From positions 1 through 64,000 of the forward strand of contig PHCH01000001.1 of NCBI GenBank assembly GCA_002840785.1: a stretch of 64,000 bases of DNA, given 5' to 3'. The stretch comes from Betaproteobacteria bacterium HGW-Betaproteobacteria-4 (lineage in GTDB: Bacteria > Pseudomonadota > Gammaproteobacteria > Burkholderiales > Rhodocyclaceae). The translations under genes and the position numbers were made by a program. Positions 15,011 through 24,541 of the stretch are shown here, in pieces. Under the pieces are notes generated by a model, which ran no database searches, had not been told where the DNA came from, and was given only the letters and a program-made list of their open reading frames with translations. The first letter of the stretch is position 1. Each line of letters starts with the position of its first letter.

Positions 15011-16282
15011 CTACTGATCCGGTGAGGGCTTCCGGCTCTTTGGAATCAGCAATGCAATGCTGGTTCCGGCGGCTATCTGGCTTCTGCAGGTGATCAGTAT
15101 CCCTTCCTGTTTGGACAAAAGGCCAACCACAGAAAGACCCAGTCCCCGTTGTGCGGTGTCAGCCATTGGTTTCGGGTGATAGATCGTCTGGATGGTCTCC
15201 TCGGACATGCCCGGACCATTGTCATCGATCCGCAACTGCACATAGCTTGCACCATCATGAATGAGGTTGTCGCTGACCGATATCTTGATGGCTTTTCCCG
15301 CAACGAGCGCTTCCGAGGCGTTCTTCCAGAGATTCAGTACGATTTGCTTGAGGTTGTCGCGATTGACCTGAACGGGCAACTCGATCTCGGGAAGGGCCGT
15401 TTCGATCCGTATTCCCCGCGAATTGAACAAGGGGTCCGAATAGAGCAGCAGGAAGTCATTGAGGACGCTGACGAGATCAATAGTTGTGGCTTCAGCACTG
15501 CGTTTGAGGGCATGGGTCATGTGGCCGACAATGTTGGCCACACGATCGATCTCCTCGGTCAAAACGGTCAACTCCTCGCGAACGCCATCTTCCGGCAACT
15601 TCCGTTCGAGAATCTTGAGATAGCTCTTGATGATGCCAAGCGGATTGCCTGCCTCGTGGACAATCTGCCGGGCTTGCCGAGTAAATTGGTGGGTCAGCTC
15701 CTCTTCGACTTGCTGGCGATGCCTGTTCGCTTCAGTCAGGGCGTCAAGACTGATCGCAGCGATCTTGCCGAAATTGGCCAACCAGGGAATCCGCCGCTGA
15801 AGACGGTCGTACTGCTTTTTCGACAAGCCGCAAATCATCACGCCCATGGGGCGAGTACGCGCCAGCATCGGGATAAATAGCAGGCCATCGGCAGAAAGCG
15901 CGCGGGCCAGTTGCAGATCGAGCAAGGTGGGCGACTCAGCCTGATCAAAGCTGGTTCGTACCTGCCGACCGATGACTGCTGCCGCAGCTATCGAGCGGCT
16001 TGAAATCATCGGGATGGAAAGTTGCCGGAAGATTTCCGGCTGCGCCCCGACCTTATCCCCGGACAGCACATCGCCTTTCTCATTGGCGAGCAGGATAGCC
16101 ACTTTCGGGAGCTCGAAGAGGATGCGCGCGGACTCCCGCAAGGCGAGCAGCACCTCCGTATCGCTTCCGAGCTGAAACAAGTCCTGTTGCAATGGCTGTA
16201 ACAATGCATTGCCACTGACTATCGTCGCCATTTCCTCCTCAGCCTCGTTCGACGGAAGGTCGGAAGGGGGGTATGGGCGCAC
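15011..16282 (-). CDS. GAF-histidine kinase part of a split HDOD-GAF-kinase
   Basis: This ORF carries a GAF-like sensor region (~50-185) and a histidine kinase core. The H-box is RQIVHEAGNPLGIIKSYL, the N-box NLWKNASEAL, the G1 box DDNGPGMS and the G2 box GLGLSVVG. No membrane segment is visible, so it is a cytoplasmic kinase. The true N-terminus is in two other frames upstream (HDOD domain at 16396-17142 and a linker at ~16300-16427), so the annotated start is only a frame artefact. The rejoin point lies near a CCCCCC run at about 16265-16270, suggesting a homopolymer indel. It probably phosphorylates the adjacent REC-PAS-GGDEF-EAL regulator. Confidence 0.82.
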   Translation of the reverse strand: MRPYPPSDLPSNEAEEEMATIVSGNALLQPLQQDLFQLGSDTEVLLALRESARILFELPKVAILLANEKGDVLSGDKVGAQPEIFRQLSIPMISSRSIAAAAVIGRQVRTSFDQAESPTLLDLQLARALSADGLLFIPMLARTRPMGVMICGLSKKQYDRLQRRIPWLANFGKIAAISLDALTEANRHRQQVEEELTHQFTRQARQIVHEAGNPLGIIKSYLKILERKLPEDGVREELTVLTEEIDRVANIVGHMTHALKRSAEATTIDLVSVLNDFLLLYSDPLFNSRGIRIETALPEIELPVQVNRDNLKQIVLNLWKNASEALVAGKAIKISVSDNLIHDGASYVQLRIDDNGPGMSEETIQTIYHPKPMADTAQRGLGLSVVGLLSKQEGILITCRSQIAAGTSIALLIPKSRKPSPDQ

Positions 16283-16427
16283 CTATGGCACTGCTCCGCC
16301 TCGGGAATTCGTCGGAGACAGTGATGCCCAACGCCTCTGCAATCTGCCTGGTTCTCTCGACCGAACGTTCTCTAGCGGCGAGCAGCGCAGACATTTCAAG
16401 CTTGAGACTGCTGTGATTGACGACCAT
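16239..16427 (-). other. Linker fragment between HDOD and kinase ORFs (frame-shifted)
   Basis: The short frame with VNHSSLKLEMSALLAARERS and VERTRQIAEALGI is a plausible coiled linker between the HDOD domain and the GAF-kinase. Frames run 0, 2, 1 in order along the minus strand, so one indel lies on each side of this piece. It supports reading 15011-17142 as one broken gene of about 710 codons. Confidence 0.6.
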
Positions 16428-17142
16428 GCTCAGTTCCGGTGAGTCTCATCGTCTGGGCGATCCAGATAATCTGCGGCAGCGATGTCGCCGTCAGGATCTG
16501 CACCGCTGAGGCATGATGGAAAGCCACGCCATCGGCAAGCAACGTGTCGATCCCCCACTGATCGATCAGCCAGCCACCCACCTCGGCGTGAGTCGTGCCA
16601 AACAGTTGGCTCTCCTCAGCCTGGAGCCTGGGGCTTTCGGCGGAGTTTTTCAGGAAACGCCAGTACGGATCCCCCAAGGCCGACAGCAGGATCAGTTCTC
16701 CGATGTCGTGCAACAAACCCGACAGATACGCTTCGTCGGGGTGTGGATATTCCGCCAGCTCGGCTACGCTGCGTGCGAGCTCGCCCACCAGCAGGGAGTG
16801 GCTCCAGAAGTCCGCAACGGTGGAAGCATCGAGCTTGGCGTTACGATCAAAAAGCCTCTGGATGGAAAGGCAGGTCGCCAGAGAGCGAACCAGGCGCGTC
16901 CCCAGCGCCACCAGGCAGGTTTCGAGACTCTTGAGTTCTCGCCCCCGGCGCAGCGCAGGCGAGTTGGCGACGCTCAGGATTCGGCTGGCCAACCCCGGAT
17001 CCTGCTCGACGATATTCGCCAAGTCGCCCATCGTTGCTTGTTCATCATCCACGGTCTTCATCAGTCGCAAAAGAATCTCCGGCGGCGAAGGGAGATGGCC
17101 GCTTTCGATCGATTCTTGAACAGACTGAGGAATTCGTTGCAT
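16396..17142 (-). CDS. HDOD domain part of the split HDOD-GAF-kinase
   Basis: A 248-aa ORF with an HDOD domain (~15-210). LPSPPEILLRLMKTVDDEQATM leads into DLANIVEQDPGLASRILSVANSP, then YLSGLLHDIGELILLS and the later GVAFHHAS segment. HDOD domains are non-catalytic HD relatives used in signal transduction. The last ~14 residues are out of frame. The natural continuation in the next frame leads to the linker and the histidine kinase. The start ATG 17142 is well placed, with a ~195-bp AT-rich upstream region before the convergent end of the IclR gene. Confidence 0.8.
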   Translation of the reverse strand: MQRIPQSVQESIESGHLPSPPEILLRLMKTVDDEQATMGDLANIVEQDPGLASRILSVANSPALRRGRELKSLETCLVALGTRLVRSLATCLSIQRLFDRNAKLDASTVADFWSHSLLVGELARSVAELAEYPHPDEAYLSGLLHDIGELILLSALGDPYWRFLKNSAESPRLQAEESQLFGTTHAEVGGWLIDQWGIDTLLADGVAFHHASAVQILTATSLPQIIWIAQTMRLTGTEHGRQSQQSQA

Positions 17143-17338
17143 GAGAGTCCCGAATCAAAAATATGTCTATAGACAGAACAGGCAAGGAAGAGTGTTCGCC
17201 ATGATCTACACGGTCTTTGAGTAGATACACTAAAAGTTATAAATTTACTTGAAGGAAAATATACTGCAATTCTTGCAATTGAATTGCTCCTGAGCATTGG
17301 CCGAATTGTTATGTGGATAAGCCTGCTTTAAATGGGAC

Positions 17339-18214
17339 TCAATCGACTACAGAAGAAAATTGTTCGGAAAGCCGACCATCAATGGTGGTTTCAATCTTTT
17401 GTACAGCAGCAATCAGGTCAGGCAAGAATTTTTGTGCAGCATCCGGGATACTGATAGCCTTCTTCAAAAAAACCACATTGATTGCCGCTAGAGTGGTTCC
17501 CTTATGTCTCACGGGAATTGCAATAGCACCGATGGCTACCTGAGGTGACGGATTCCAGTCTCCGTCATTGGATGCATATCCTTGATGTCGCACCTTCTCA
17601 AGGAGGCGATCAACCAAGATGCTATTCCGAGCGAAACCTGCCTGTGCATCATTGCCAGCCGCGATCAAACGGATGGCTCTCCGCCGCTCTTGTTCATCGC
17701 AATAAGCCAAATAGGCACGGCCAGCCGACGTAAGAAGTATCGGCATGCGCTGACGAATTCTGGCTCGATGAAACGAAAGCGGGCTGAATCGATGCGTGGT
17801 TTCGCGGACCAACATGTCGGTACCATCGATGGTGCACAAATCTGAAGGCCAGACAATTTTTTGCAAGAGCTCGCCCAATATCGGGCTGGCGATCTCCGAT
17901 ATCCATTCTTCATCTGTAAAGCCATCGCTCAGTTGCCGAATTTTCTGATTGAGGCGATAGGTTCTATCCGAAGTGCTCTTGCGAACATACCCCTCGGCTT
18001 CGAGTGTTTCCAGAAGACGGCGTACGGTAGGTCGTGGGAGACCCGTTGCCTCGCTAAGACTGGCGATCGTTGCTCGGCCATTCGAAGAAAAATTGATAGC
18101 CTTTAAAAGTGCCAATCCCCTACTTAGGCCTTGTACATGAGGATAAGCATTCGTATTGGATGGACACATCTGTCTTCCGATTTCTTCAATAGTGCCGAGC
18201 TCTGTCGGAGGCAA
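17339..18214 (-). CDS. IclR-family transcriptional regulator (MhpR-like)
   Basis: A 291-aa IclR regulator. The winged HTH (about 28-90) contains TIASLSEATGLPRPTVRRLLETLEAEGY, and the effector-binding domain (about 105-280) carries the usual GRAYLAY and GAIAIPV segments. It lies immediately downstream of the mhpC-like hydrolase on the same strand. IclR proteins near meta-cleavage genes (MhpR, PcaR types) normally sense the aromatic substrate or a ring-fission product. It probably controls the mhpC-liv operon and perhaps the distant mhpBDFE operon; no operator could be identified by eye. Confidence 0.85.
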   Translation of the reverse strand: MPPTELGTIEEIGRQMCPSNTNAYPHVQGLSRGLALLKAINFSSNGRATIASLSEATGLPRPTVRRLLETLEAEGYVRKSTSDRTYRLNQKIRQLSDGFTDEEWISEIASPILGELLQKIVWPSDLCTIDGTDMLVRETTHRFSPLSFHRARIRQRMPILLTSAGRAYLAYCDEQERRRAIRLIAAGNDAQAGFARNSILVDRLLEKVRHQGYASNDGDWNPSPQVAIGAIAIPVRHKGTTLAAINVVFLKKAISIPDAAQKFLPDLIAAVQKIETTIDGRLSEQFSSVVD

Positions 18215-18264
18215 GGCGCAAGTTTTTCAAAAGTGGCGAAGGCGCCTTCCGAGAAAATGGCGCC

Positions 18265-19137
18265 TCAATCCCGAAAGAAATCTAATACCAAACGGTTGAA
18301 TTTTTCAACGTGCTCCCACTGCGCCCAGTGGCCGCAACGATTGAAAACATGCAGATCGGCATTGGGTATGCCCCAAAGCAACTTGAGGCCGATATCCAGG
18401 GGCACGAAGCGGTCGTCCCGGCCCCAGATGATCAGGGAAGGTGCCTTGATTTCGCCGAGACGTGGCCCGTAGTCGGAGAATTGCTTGGGATTGGCTGCGA
18501 GGCTCTTGACGAAATTTTCGAGGTGATCGCGTCGAGAGAGCATGTTGTCCAAGCGCGCCTGGAAAAGCTCCTCGGTCAGGCTGCTGGTATCGAAGACAAA
18601 CACATTCATCATTTTCTTGAGATTTTCGATGCTGGGATCCCGATAGAGCGCTTGTACCAGCTTGATGCCTTCCGTCGGCATCGGGACGAACTGGCTGGGC
18701 CCTCCCGTACCCCCTCCCATTAGCACCAATTTGCCGACTCGTTGCGGATAGGCCAACGCGAAAGCGACGGTGCTGTGAGCACCCATCGAATTGCCGATGA
18801 TGTGAACGCGGCCATCAATGCCTATGCCGTCGAGTAGTCCGTTCAGTGCTCGCGCGTTCAAGTCCGAACGAGATCCCGAACAGACCAGGGTGTCGCTCTT
18901 GCTCCAACCCGGGCAGTCCATCAGGATGACGCGATAGCCGGCGGCGACCATGGGCTCGATATTGCGGTTGAAATTGGCCCAGCCGCTGGCGCCGGGCCCC
19001 GAACCATGCAACATGACGATGACTTGATTGCCTTGGCCGGCATCGTTGTAGTGGAGTTGCAGGTCCAGATCACCTTCCTTGATGCGGACGAACCGGCTGG
19101 TGGTGACTTCAGTGAGGCTAGGAGCAGTTGTGTTCAT
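18265..19137 (-). CDS. mhpC: Meta-cleavage product C-C hydrolase, MhpC/HsaD-like
   Basis: A 290-aa alpha/beta hydrolase. The oxyanion segment is [10 protein letters not shown], the nucleophile Ser lies in GNSMGAH, Asp in [10 protein letters not shown] and His in RCGHWAQW. These are the signatures of MhpC, BphD and HsaD, which hydrolyse 2-hydroxy-6-oxo-dienoates made by extradiol ring cleavage. I chose ATG 19137 ([11 protein letters not shown]) rather than an upstream in-frame start because the family begins there and an AGAAAG site precedes it. The gene is 37 kb from the mhpB-mhpDFE operon but completes that pathway. It belongs to the operon running from the AraC gene through liv to IclR. Confidence 0.88.
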   Translation of the reverse strand: MNTTAPSLTEVTTSRFVRIKEGDLDLQLHYNDAGQGNQVIVMLHGSGPGASGWANFNRNIEPMVAAGYRVILMDCPGWSKSDTLVCSGSRSDLNARALNGLLDGIGIDGRVHIIGNSMGAHSTVAFALAYPQRVGKLVLMGGGTGGPSQFVPMPTEGIKLVQALYRDPSIENLKKMMNVFVFDTSSLTEELFQARLDNMLSRRDHLENFVKSLAANPKQFSDYGPRLGEIKAPSLIIWGRDDRFVPLDIGLKLLWGIPNADLHVFNRCGHWAQWEHVEKFNRLVLDFFRD

Positions 19138-19162
19138 GCTGTTCTTTCTTCTATCATGTATT

Positions 19163-19747
19163 TCAGGTGTTGTAGGGGTGTGCACCGAAACCAAGCGGCG
19201 GCGGTGCGCTCTCGACCAAGCGTGAAAACAGGGCGGAGAAATCCTCTGCCTTGCCATCCTTGCCGGAATTGATTGCCATCTCGATGCGGAAATCGCGGTC
19301 CACCTCTATCCATTCCTCGTGCGTCAGATGCAGGCGCACAAGCGGCAGGACGACCGTCTCTTCGAGAATCATGTGAGCACGGTAGAACTCGGCGTAGGCC
19401 TGGAAAGCGGCGACGAAGTCGGCTGTGCGCGAGGGGGCGGCGACGAAGTCCGTAACGGCACGCTCCAGAGCGGCTATGCGCTGCGGCGCGGCGGCATGTT
19501 GCTCGCCCAACCGGGCGATCGCCTCTGCTCCTTCGTTCGTGCGCTGGCCGAGTCGGGCGAAGAGCATATCCTCTTTGGGATGGTGACGCTTCTCAGCGAA
19601 GGCGTCTAGGTAGTGGACCATGGCCTGGAATAGTTCGAGATCCGGTTTCAGTTGCCCGGCCTCGATCTTCTTGAGCATGAAGCGGATGGCATGCAGCACG
19701 GCGGCCAATGACTGGTGCTCGTCGGAGATGATTTGAAGTGCTTGCAT
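19163..19747 (-). CDS. Hemerythrin HHE domain protein
   Basis: A 194-aa all-helical protein of the hemerythrin HHE class. Candidate di-iron ligands are His11 and Glu10 (SDEHQSL), the HHPKED pair near 55-60, His in GEQHAAAP, and the Glu/His in RAHMILEE near 128-134. Such proteins bind oxygen, NO or iron and act in the cytoplasm. It lies between livF and mhpC. A second hemerythrin domain occurs fused to a universal-stress domain at 25.4-26.5 kb, so two related oxygen/iron sensors flank this transporter block. Its actual role is unknown. Confidence 0.82.
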   Translation of the reverse strand: MQALQIISDEHQSLAAVLHAIRFMLKKIEAGQLKPDLELFQAMVHYLDAFAEKRHHPKEDMLFARLGQRTNEGAEAIARLGEQHAAAPQRIAALERAVTDFVAAPSRTADFVAAFQAYAEFYRAHMILEETVVLPLVRLHLTHEEWIEVDRDFRIEMAINSGKDGKAEDFSALFSRLVESAPPPLGFGAHPYNT

Positions 19748-19767
19748 GCAATGCTCCAGATACTCAT

Positions 19768-20520
19768 TCAGGTGACAGGCATTTCCTGGTGCTTACTAGC
19801 CAGGCCGAGGTAGCTGTCGATGACGCGAGCGTCGTTACGCAGTTCTTCGGCCCTGCCTTCCATCTTCATGACGCCGTTTTCCAACACGTAGGCGTAGTCA
19901 GCCACCTGCAAGGCCGCGCGGGCGTTCTGCTCCACCAGCAAGATTGAAACGCCGCGCCGGCGCAATTCGGCAATGATGCGGAAGACCTGGCGCACGATCA
20001 GGGGGGCTAAGCCAAGGCTGGGCTCATCGAGCATCAGGAGCTTGGGCTTGGCCATCAGTGCCCTTCCGATGGCCAGCATCTGGCGCTCGCCTCCCGACAA
20101 GGTGGCGGCTGTCTGCTGGCGCCTTTCTTTCAGGCGCGGGAAGAGCGCGTACACCTCTTCCATCGTGCCCCGCAGGTCGCGGGGGCCCTGGCGAGCGCGC
20201 AGGAAAGCGCCGAGCAAGAGGTTGTCCTCGATCGTCATTGTCCCGAACAACTCACGCTTTTCCGGTACCAGGCTCATGCCCCGCAGGACCATGCGTTCCA
20301 CCTCCGGAATCGGCTCAATGGTGCCATCGAATTCCACCTGCCCATCCGAGGATGGCAGCATCCCCATGATGGCGGAGAGCGTCGTCGTCTTGCCGGCCCC
20401 GTTGGGACCGATAAGCGTCACGATGCTCCCCTCTGGCACCGACAGGCTGATTGCGTTGACCGCTTCGACTTTGCCGTAGGCGACCGAGAGATTCTTCACT
20501 TCGAGCAGGTTTCGGCTCAT
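19768..20520 (-). CDS. livF: LivF-type ABC transporter ATPase
   Basis: A 250-aa ATPase of the branched-chain amino acid type (HAAT) ABC family. Walker A is GPNGAGKTTT, the signature LSGGERQ, Walker B LLMLDEPSLGL, and the switch His lies in LLVEQN-type sequence (ILLVEQNARAAL). I chose ATG 20520, which overlaps the stop of the LivHMG fusion (ATGA); the longer in-frame extension is low-complexity Arg/Gly-rich and non-homologous. It pairs with the LivG domain of the fusion to form the ATPase dimer. The substrate is probably an aromatic or alicyclic acid, judging from the neighbours. Confidence 0.92.
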   Translation of the reverse strand: MSRNLLEVKNLSVAYGKVEAVNAISLSVPEGSIVTLIGPNGAGKTTTLSAIMGMLPSSDGQVEFDGTIEPIPEVERMVLRGMSLVPEKRELFGTMTIEDNLLLGAFLRARQGPRDLRGTMEEVYALFPRLKERRQQTAATLSGGERQMLAIGRALMAKPKLLMLDEPSLGLAPLIVRQVFRIIAELRRRGVSILLVEQNARAALQVADYAYVLENGVMKMEGRAEELRNDARVIDSYLGLASKHQEMPVT

Positions 20521-23381
20521 GCCACGGCCTCCACGCCGCCTAGGTAGGCTTCCAGCACCACCGGATCCTTCTGCACGTCTCCGGGCAATCCTTCGGAAAT
20601 CTTCTCGCCGAACTCCATGACGACCACCCGATCGACCAGATTCATGACGAAGTCCATGTCGTGTTCGACGATCAGCACTGCCATGCCTTCTGACTTGAGC
20701 CGCTTCAGGAGTTCTGCCAGGGCCTCTTTTTCCTTCAATCGCAGGCCCGCCGCCGGCTCGTCGAGCAGCAGCAGACACGGATCTGAACTGAGCGCGCGGG
20801 CAATTTCCAGGATGCGCTGCTGGCCAAGGGACAGCGTGCCTGCTTCGGCATGCATGCAGCGGCCAAGGCCGACGCGCTCGACCTGGATCGCAGCTTCCCG
20901 CAGCAGGGAAGCCTCTTCCTCCCGATCCAGGCGCCAGGCAGCTGCCAACACCCCCTTGCTGCCGCGCCGGTGGGCCCCGAGGGCGACGTTCTGAAGTACC
21001 GTCATGTTCGGCATCATCCTCACGTGCTGGAAAGTCCGGCTCATGCCCAGAGTGGCGATTTCGCGCGAACTCCTCCCAGCGACGAGTTGGCCACGAAAGA
21101 AAATCTCGCCGGAGGTCGGCGTATCGACCCCCGAGAGCTGGTTGAACAGGGTGCTCTTGCCTGCGCCGTTGGGACCGATCAAGGCCAGGATCTCGCCAGC
21201 CGTGACGTCCAGGCTGACAGCGTTGTTGGCCACCAGACCGCCGAAGGCGCGAGTGACATTGCGCGCTTCCAAGATGGTTTCGCCCCGCGGCGGTAGGGGT
21301 TTCCTCGGCAGTGGCTCGGCGAGGAGATCAACAGGCTTCGGCTTGTTGTGTACCGGCACCAGGCGGGCGATCAGCGGCCACAGGCCGTCACGCGCCCGAT
21401 GCAGTACCAAGATCATCATCAGGCCGAAGACGATCACCTCGAACTGGCCGGCGGTACCGAACAGCTTCGGCAAGATGTCCTGCAGCCATTGCTTGAGCAA
21501 CGTGATGACACCGGCCCCGAGCAGCGCTCCCCAAACCTGTCCCGCGCCGCCGATGACCGCCATGAACAGGTACTCAATGCCGATCTGCAGGCCGAACGGG
21601 GTGGGATTCACGAAACGCTGCAAGTGGGCATACAGCCAGCCGGCGGCGCAAGCGTGCAGCGCGGCCAGGACGAAGATCACCATACGTGCCCGCGACGTGT
21701 CGACACCCATGGCCTCGGCCATCACGATGCCGCCCTTGAGCGCCCGGATGGCCCGGCCTTCGCGCGAATCGAGAAGGTTCTTGGTGGTGAACAAGGCGAC
21801 CAGAACGAAGGTCCAGACCAGATAGTAGTAGTGCCGGTTGTCCCCGAGTTCGAAGCCGAACACCTCGACCGCAGGCAGATTGGACAGCCCGCCGTGACCA
21901 CCGAGAAATTCCAGATTACCGAACAAGAAGTAAAGGCTGATGCCCCAGGCGATGGTCCCGAGCGGCAGGTAGTGGCCGGAGAGCTTCAGGCTCAAGGAGC
22001 CCAGCGCAATAGCCACGATGGCCGTGAGGGCCAAGCCGATCAGCAGTGCCGTCCAAGGGGAGCCCCCCAGGACGGCCAGCCAAGCCGGCAGTTGTGCTGT
22101 GGTCAGCCATGCCGTCGTGTAGGCGCCGAGGCCAACGAAAGCCGCTTGTCCGAATGAGGTCAGCCCGCCGACCCCGGTCAGCAGCACCAGACCGATCGCG
22201 ACGAGCGCCGCCAGGCCTACGTAGTTGAGCAACGTGACATAGAACTCCGGCAGCACCCACGGCCCGACGGCAACAGCAGCCAGGAACAGGGCGAGGACCG
22301 CGCGGGGATCAAGCCAGCCCTTTCGCGGCGCACTGCCAGCCGAGGTTGTGCTGTCCTCCTCCTCGATATGGTGGGTCGAAAGCGACCGCCAAAGCAGCAC
22401 GGGGATAATCAGCGTGAACACCAGCACATCCTTGAACGCGCTGGCCCAGAACGAGGAAAAGGACTCCAGCAACCCGACCAGCACAGCGCCCACCGCCGCC
22501 AGCGGATAGCTGGCCAGTCCGCCGATGATGGCAGCGACGAAGCCCTTCAATGCAACCAGGAACCCGCTGTCGTAATAGACCGTGCTGGTCGGCGCCATCA
22601 ACAGGCCGGACAGGACACCGATCGATGAAGCGACGAAAAAGGCGTGGCGTCCGGCCAAGGCTGGCGAGATGCCTACCAGCCGTGCGCCGTTCCGGTTCAC
22701 TGCTGTGGCAAGCAGCGCCTTTCCCCCGAGCGTGCGTGAAAAGTACGCGTACAAGCCAATGATCAGAATAATCGACACCGACAGCACCACAATGGTGTGT
22801 CCGCCAATGGAAAGCGGTCCGACCTCGAACTCAGCATCACTGAACGGCGCCGTACGAGAGCCTTCTGGTCCGAAGATGAGAAGTCCCAGGCCGACCATCA
22901 GCAGATGCAAGGCGACGGAAATGATCAGCAGGATCAGCACCGGGGCCTCGGCCACTGGTTGATACGCGAGGCGGTAGAACATCGGCCCCATCGGCACCAC
23001 GATGGCGAGCGTCAGCAGAACCTTGGCGGCGTGAGGCAGTTCTTGCAGTGGTAACAACCACAGAAGCCCGGCGATGAGCAACGGATAGAACAGGTTCCAG
23101 CCGAGCGATTTCCCCAGAAGGCGCCGCCCGGGACGTGACCCGATGACATCGGCCGCCAGAGTCAAGATGCCTGCGCCGACGAGCAGCCATGCCGTGGCTG
23201 GAAATCTGCCAGCCTCCAGCGCAGCCATGCTCAGAGCCCCCCAGGCAAGGAACTCGCCCTGCGGGATGAAAATCACGCGGGTGACTGCGAACACCAGAAC
23301 CAGAGCCAACGCCAGCAGGGCATAGATGGCACCGATGGTGATGCCATCTATGCCAAGTAGTGCAAAAACCTGAGTATCCAC
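20517..23381 (-). CDS. LivH-LivM-LivG triple-fusion ABC transporter subunit
   Basis: A 954-aa single ORF holding three normally separate subunits. Residues ~1-340 are the LivH permease (multiple TM helices, GFVAAIIGGL). Residues ~360-680 are the LivM permease (GLTSFGQAAFVGLGAY, IGGAGQVWGALLG). Residues ~700-954 are the LivG ATPase with Walker A GPNGAGKST, signature LSLGQQR, Walker B LLLLDEPAAGL and EHDMDFV. Joints are short charged or Pro-rich linkers (HHIEEEDSTTS and LPRKPLPPRGE). With LivF (ATGA overlap) and the periplasmic binding protein encoded at 57.9 kb it would form a complete importer. Permease-permease-ATPase fusions are unusual; the frame is open throughout, so it is not an obvious artefact. 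Confidence 0.9.
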   Translation of the reverse strand: MDTQVFALLGIDGITIGAIYALLALALVLVFAVTRVIFIPQGEFLAWGALSMAALEAGRFPATAWLLVGAGILTLAADVIGSRPGRRLLGKSLGWNLFYPLLIAGLLWLLPLQELPHAAKVLLTLAIVVPMGPMFYRLAYQPVAEAPVLILLIISVALHLLMVGLGLLIFGPEGSRTAPFSDAEFEVGPLSIGGHTIVVLSVSIILIIGLYAYFSRTLGGKALLATAVNRNGARLVGISPALAGRHAFFVASSIGVLSGLLMAPTSTVYYDSGFLVALKGFVAAIIGGLASYPLAAVGAVLVGLLESFSSFWASAFKDVLVFTLIIPVLLWRSLSTHHIEEEDSTTSAGSAPRKGWLDPRAVLALFLAAVAVGPWVLPEFYVTLLNYVGLAALVAIGLVLLTGVGGLTSFGQAAFVGLGAYTTAWLTTAQLPAWLAVLGGSPWTALLIGLALTAIVAIALGSLSLKLSGHYLPLGTIAWGISLYFLFGNLEFLGGHGGLSNLPAVEVFGFELGDNRHYYYLVWTFVLVALFTTKNLLDSREGRAIRALKGGIVMAEAMGVDTSRARMVIFVLAALHACAAGWLYAHLQRFVNPTPFGLQIGIEYLFMAVIGGAGQVWGALLGAGVITLLKQWLQDILPKLFGTAGQFEVIVFGLMMILVLHRARDGLWPLIARLVPVHNKPKPVDLLAEPLPRKPLPPRGETILEARNVTRAFGGLVANNAVSLDVTAGEILALIGPNGAGKSTLFNQLSGVDTPTSGEIFFRGQLVAGRSSREIATLGMSRTFQHVRMMPNMTVLQNVALGAHRRGSKGVLAAAWRLDREEEASLLREAAIQVERVGLGRCMHAEAGTLSLGQQRILEIARALSSDPCLLLLDEPAAGLRLKEKEALAELLKRLKSEGMAVLIVEHDMDFVMNLVDRVVVMEFGEKISEGLPGDVQKDPVVLEAYLGGVEAVA

Positions 23382-23395
23382 AGACGGAACCCCGG

Positions 23396-24541
23396 CTAAT
23401 GAACGGCCCCGGTTCGTTCGGACTTCATGCGAATATCAGTAGGTGTCTGCGAAAACCAGCGGCGACAGCTTCGCGTGAGTACCGAGGTTTCGCTATAGCC
23501 AATTCGCTCGACTATCTCTGTCAGCAAAACGCTCTTGTCGGCCAAATTCCTAAGTGTGATTTCCTTTCGGACATTGTCGACTATCGCCTCGAATGAGACG
23601 CCCTCTGCCCGAAGACGCCTTTGCAGCGTTCGCGAGTGCATGCCAAGCATGTTGGCCACGGTCGTCTGGGTAGCGCGTCCAGTCGACAATTGCTTGGCTA
23701 TCAAGACACGTACCTGTCGGATGAGTGAGGTGCTGGGGGATGGATAGTTCTGGTCAATGAAACTCGCAGACATGCGAAAGGCCATTGAATTTCGATTTGG
23801 AATGGGCAAATCCAGGTCACCCTTGCCAAAGAAGACGGCATTGAATGGCATGTTGAATTTGACTGGAACGCCGAAAGATTGGGCATGGCTCGCCTTCGAG
23901 GATGGCTCCCCATGGCTAAACCATATCTCCGATGCCCGTATTTGATGATTGGAAATAACTCTGATGTTGGTATTTGTCAGGGCTAAAGCATGCTCGACCA
24001 CTTGCCGCATCTGGCCGATACCGTCCAACAGGACATCGAACAGCATATACTCCCGTCCATCCCATTCACTTCGCTCAAGGCTCATGTGAATCGCCGAACT
24101 GTATATGTGGACATGCTCAGCGCAGAAACTGAATGCATCCCGCAAAGTCTCGCTGTTTTTCATGGCGATCTCGAGAGGTCCGAGAACTTTCGTCGTGTCA
24201 GACGTATGGCGAGCGAGCAGGAGACCGAAGTCGGGTACTCCCAACTCATACGCGGATCGCTCCAACAGGCTAATCAATGATCGGTACGGAATCATCCCAT
24301 CAGATTCGTCCAAAAATTCCGGACTAATTCCTTCGCCCGACAGCAATTTCTCTGGCTTTCCTCCAACAGCAAGCACCGCACTCTGAAATGCGCCTCTGAG
24401 CGTATCGGCACGGACTAATGCCTTTTGGCCAGACATCAAATAATCAACAATTTTCACCCCAGGGGTGTGAAGGCTCTGCATCATTACTTGTCTCCTCAAG
24501 ATGTACATTGCATCTATCGTTTCAAAGCTCGATTGCTTCAT
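23396..24541 (-). CDS. AraC-family transcriptional regulator (arabinose-binding-like N-domain)
   Basis: A 381-aa regulator. The N-terminal ~240 residues resemble the AraC-associated ligand-binding domain (DUF-type, OruR/ArgR-like group, LLERSAYELGVPDFGLLLARHT). The C-terminal ~100 residues contain the double helix-turn-helix (TTVANMLGMHSRTLQRRLRAEG and the second helix around IVERIGYSETSVLTRS). It is the first gene of the minus-strand operon leading to liv and mhpC, so it is the likely activator of uptake. AGGAG lies 11 nt before ATG 24541; internal ATGs are possible starts. Confidence 0.85.
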   Translation of the reverse strand: MKQSSFETIDAMYILRRQVMMQSLHTPGVKIVDYLMSGQKALVRADTLRGAFQSAVLAVGGKPEKLLSGEGISPEFLDESDGMIPYRSLISLLERSAYELGVPDFGLLLARHTSDTTKVLGPLEIAMKNSETLRDAFSFCAEHVHIYSSAIHMSLERSEWDGREYMLFDVLLDGIGQMRQVVEHALALTNTNIRVISNHQIRASEIWFSHGEPSSKASHAQSFGVPVKFNMPFNAVFFGKGDLDLPIPNRNSMAFRMSASFIDQNYPSPSTSLIRQVRVLIAKQLSTGRATQTTVANMLGMHSRTLQRRLRAEGVSFEAIVDNVRKEITLRNLADKSVLLTEIVERIGYSETSVLTRSCRRWFSQTPTDIRMKSERTGAVH

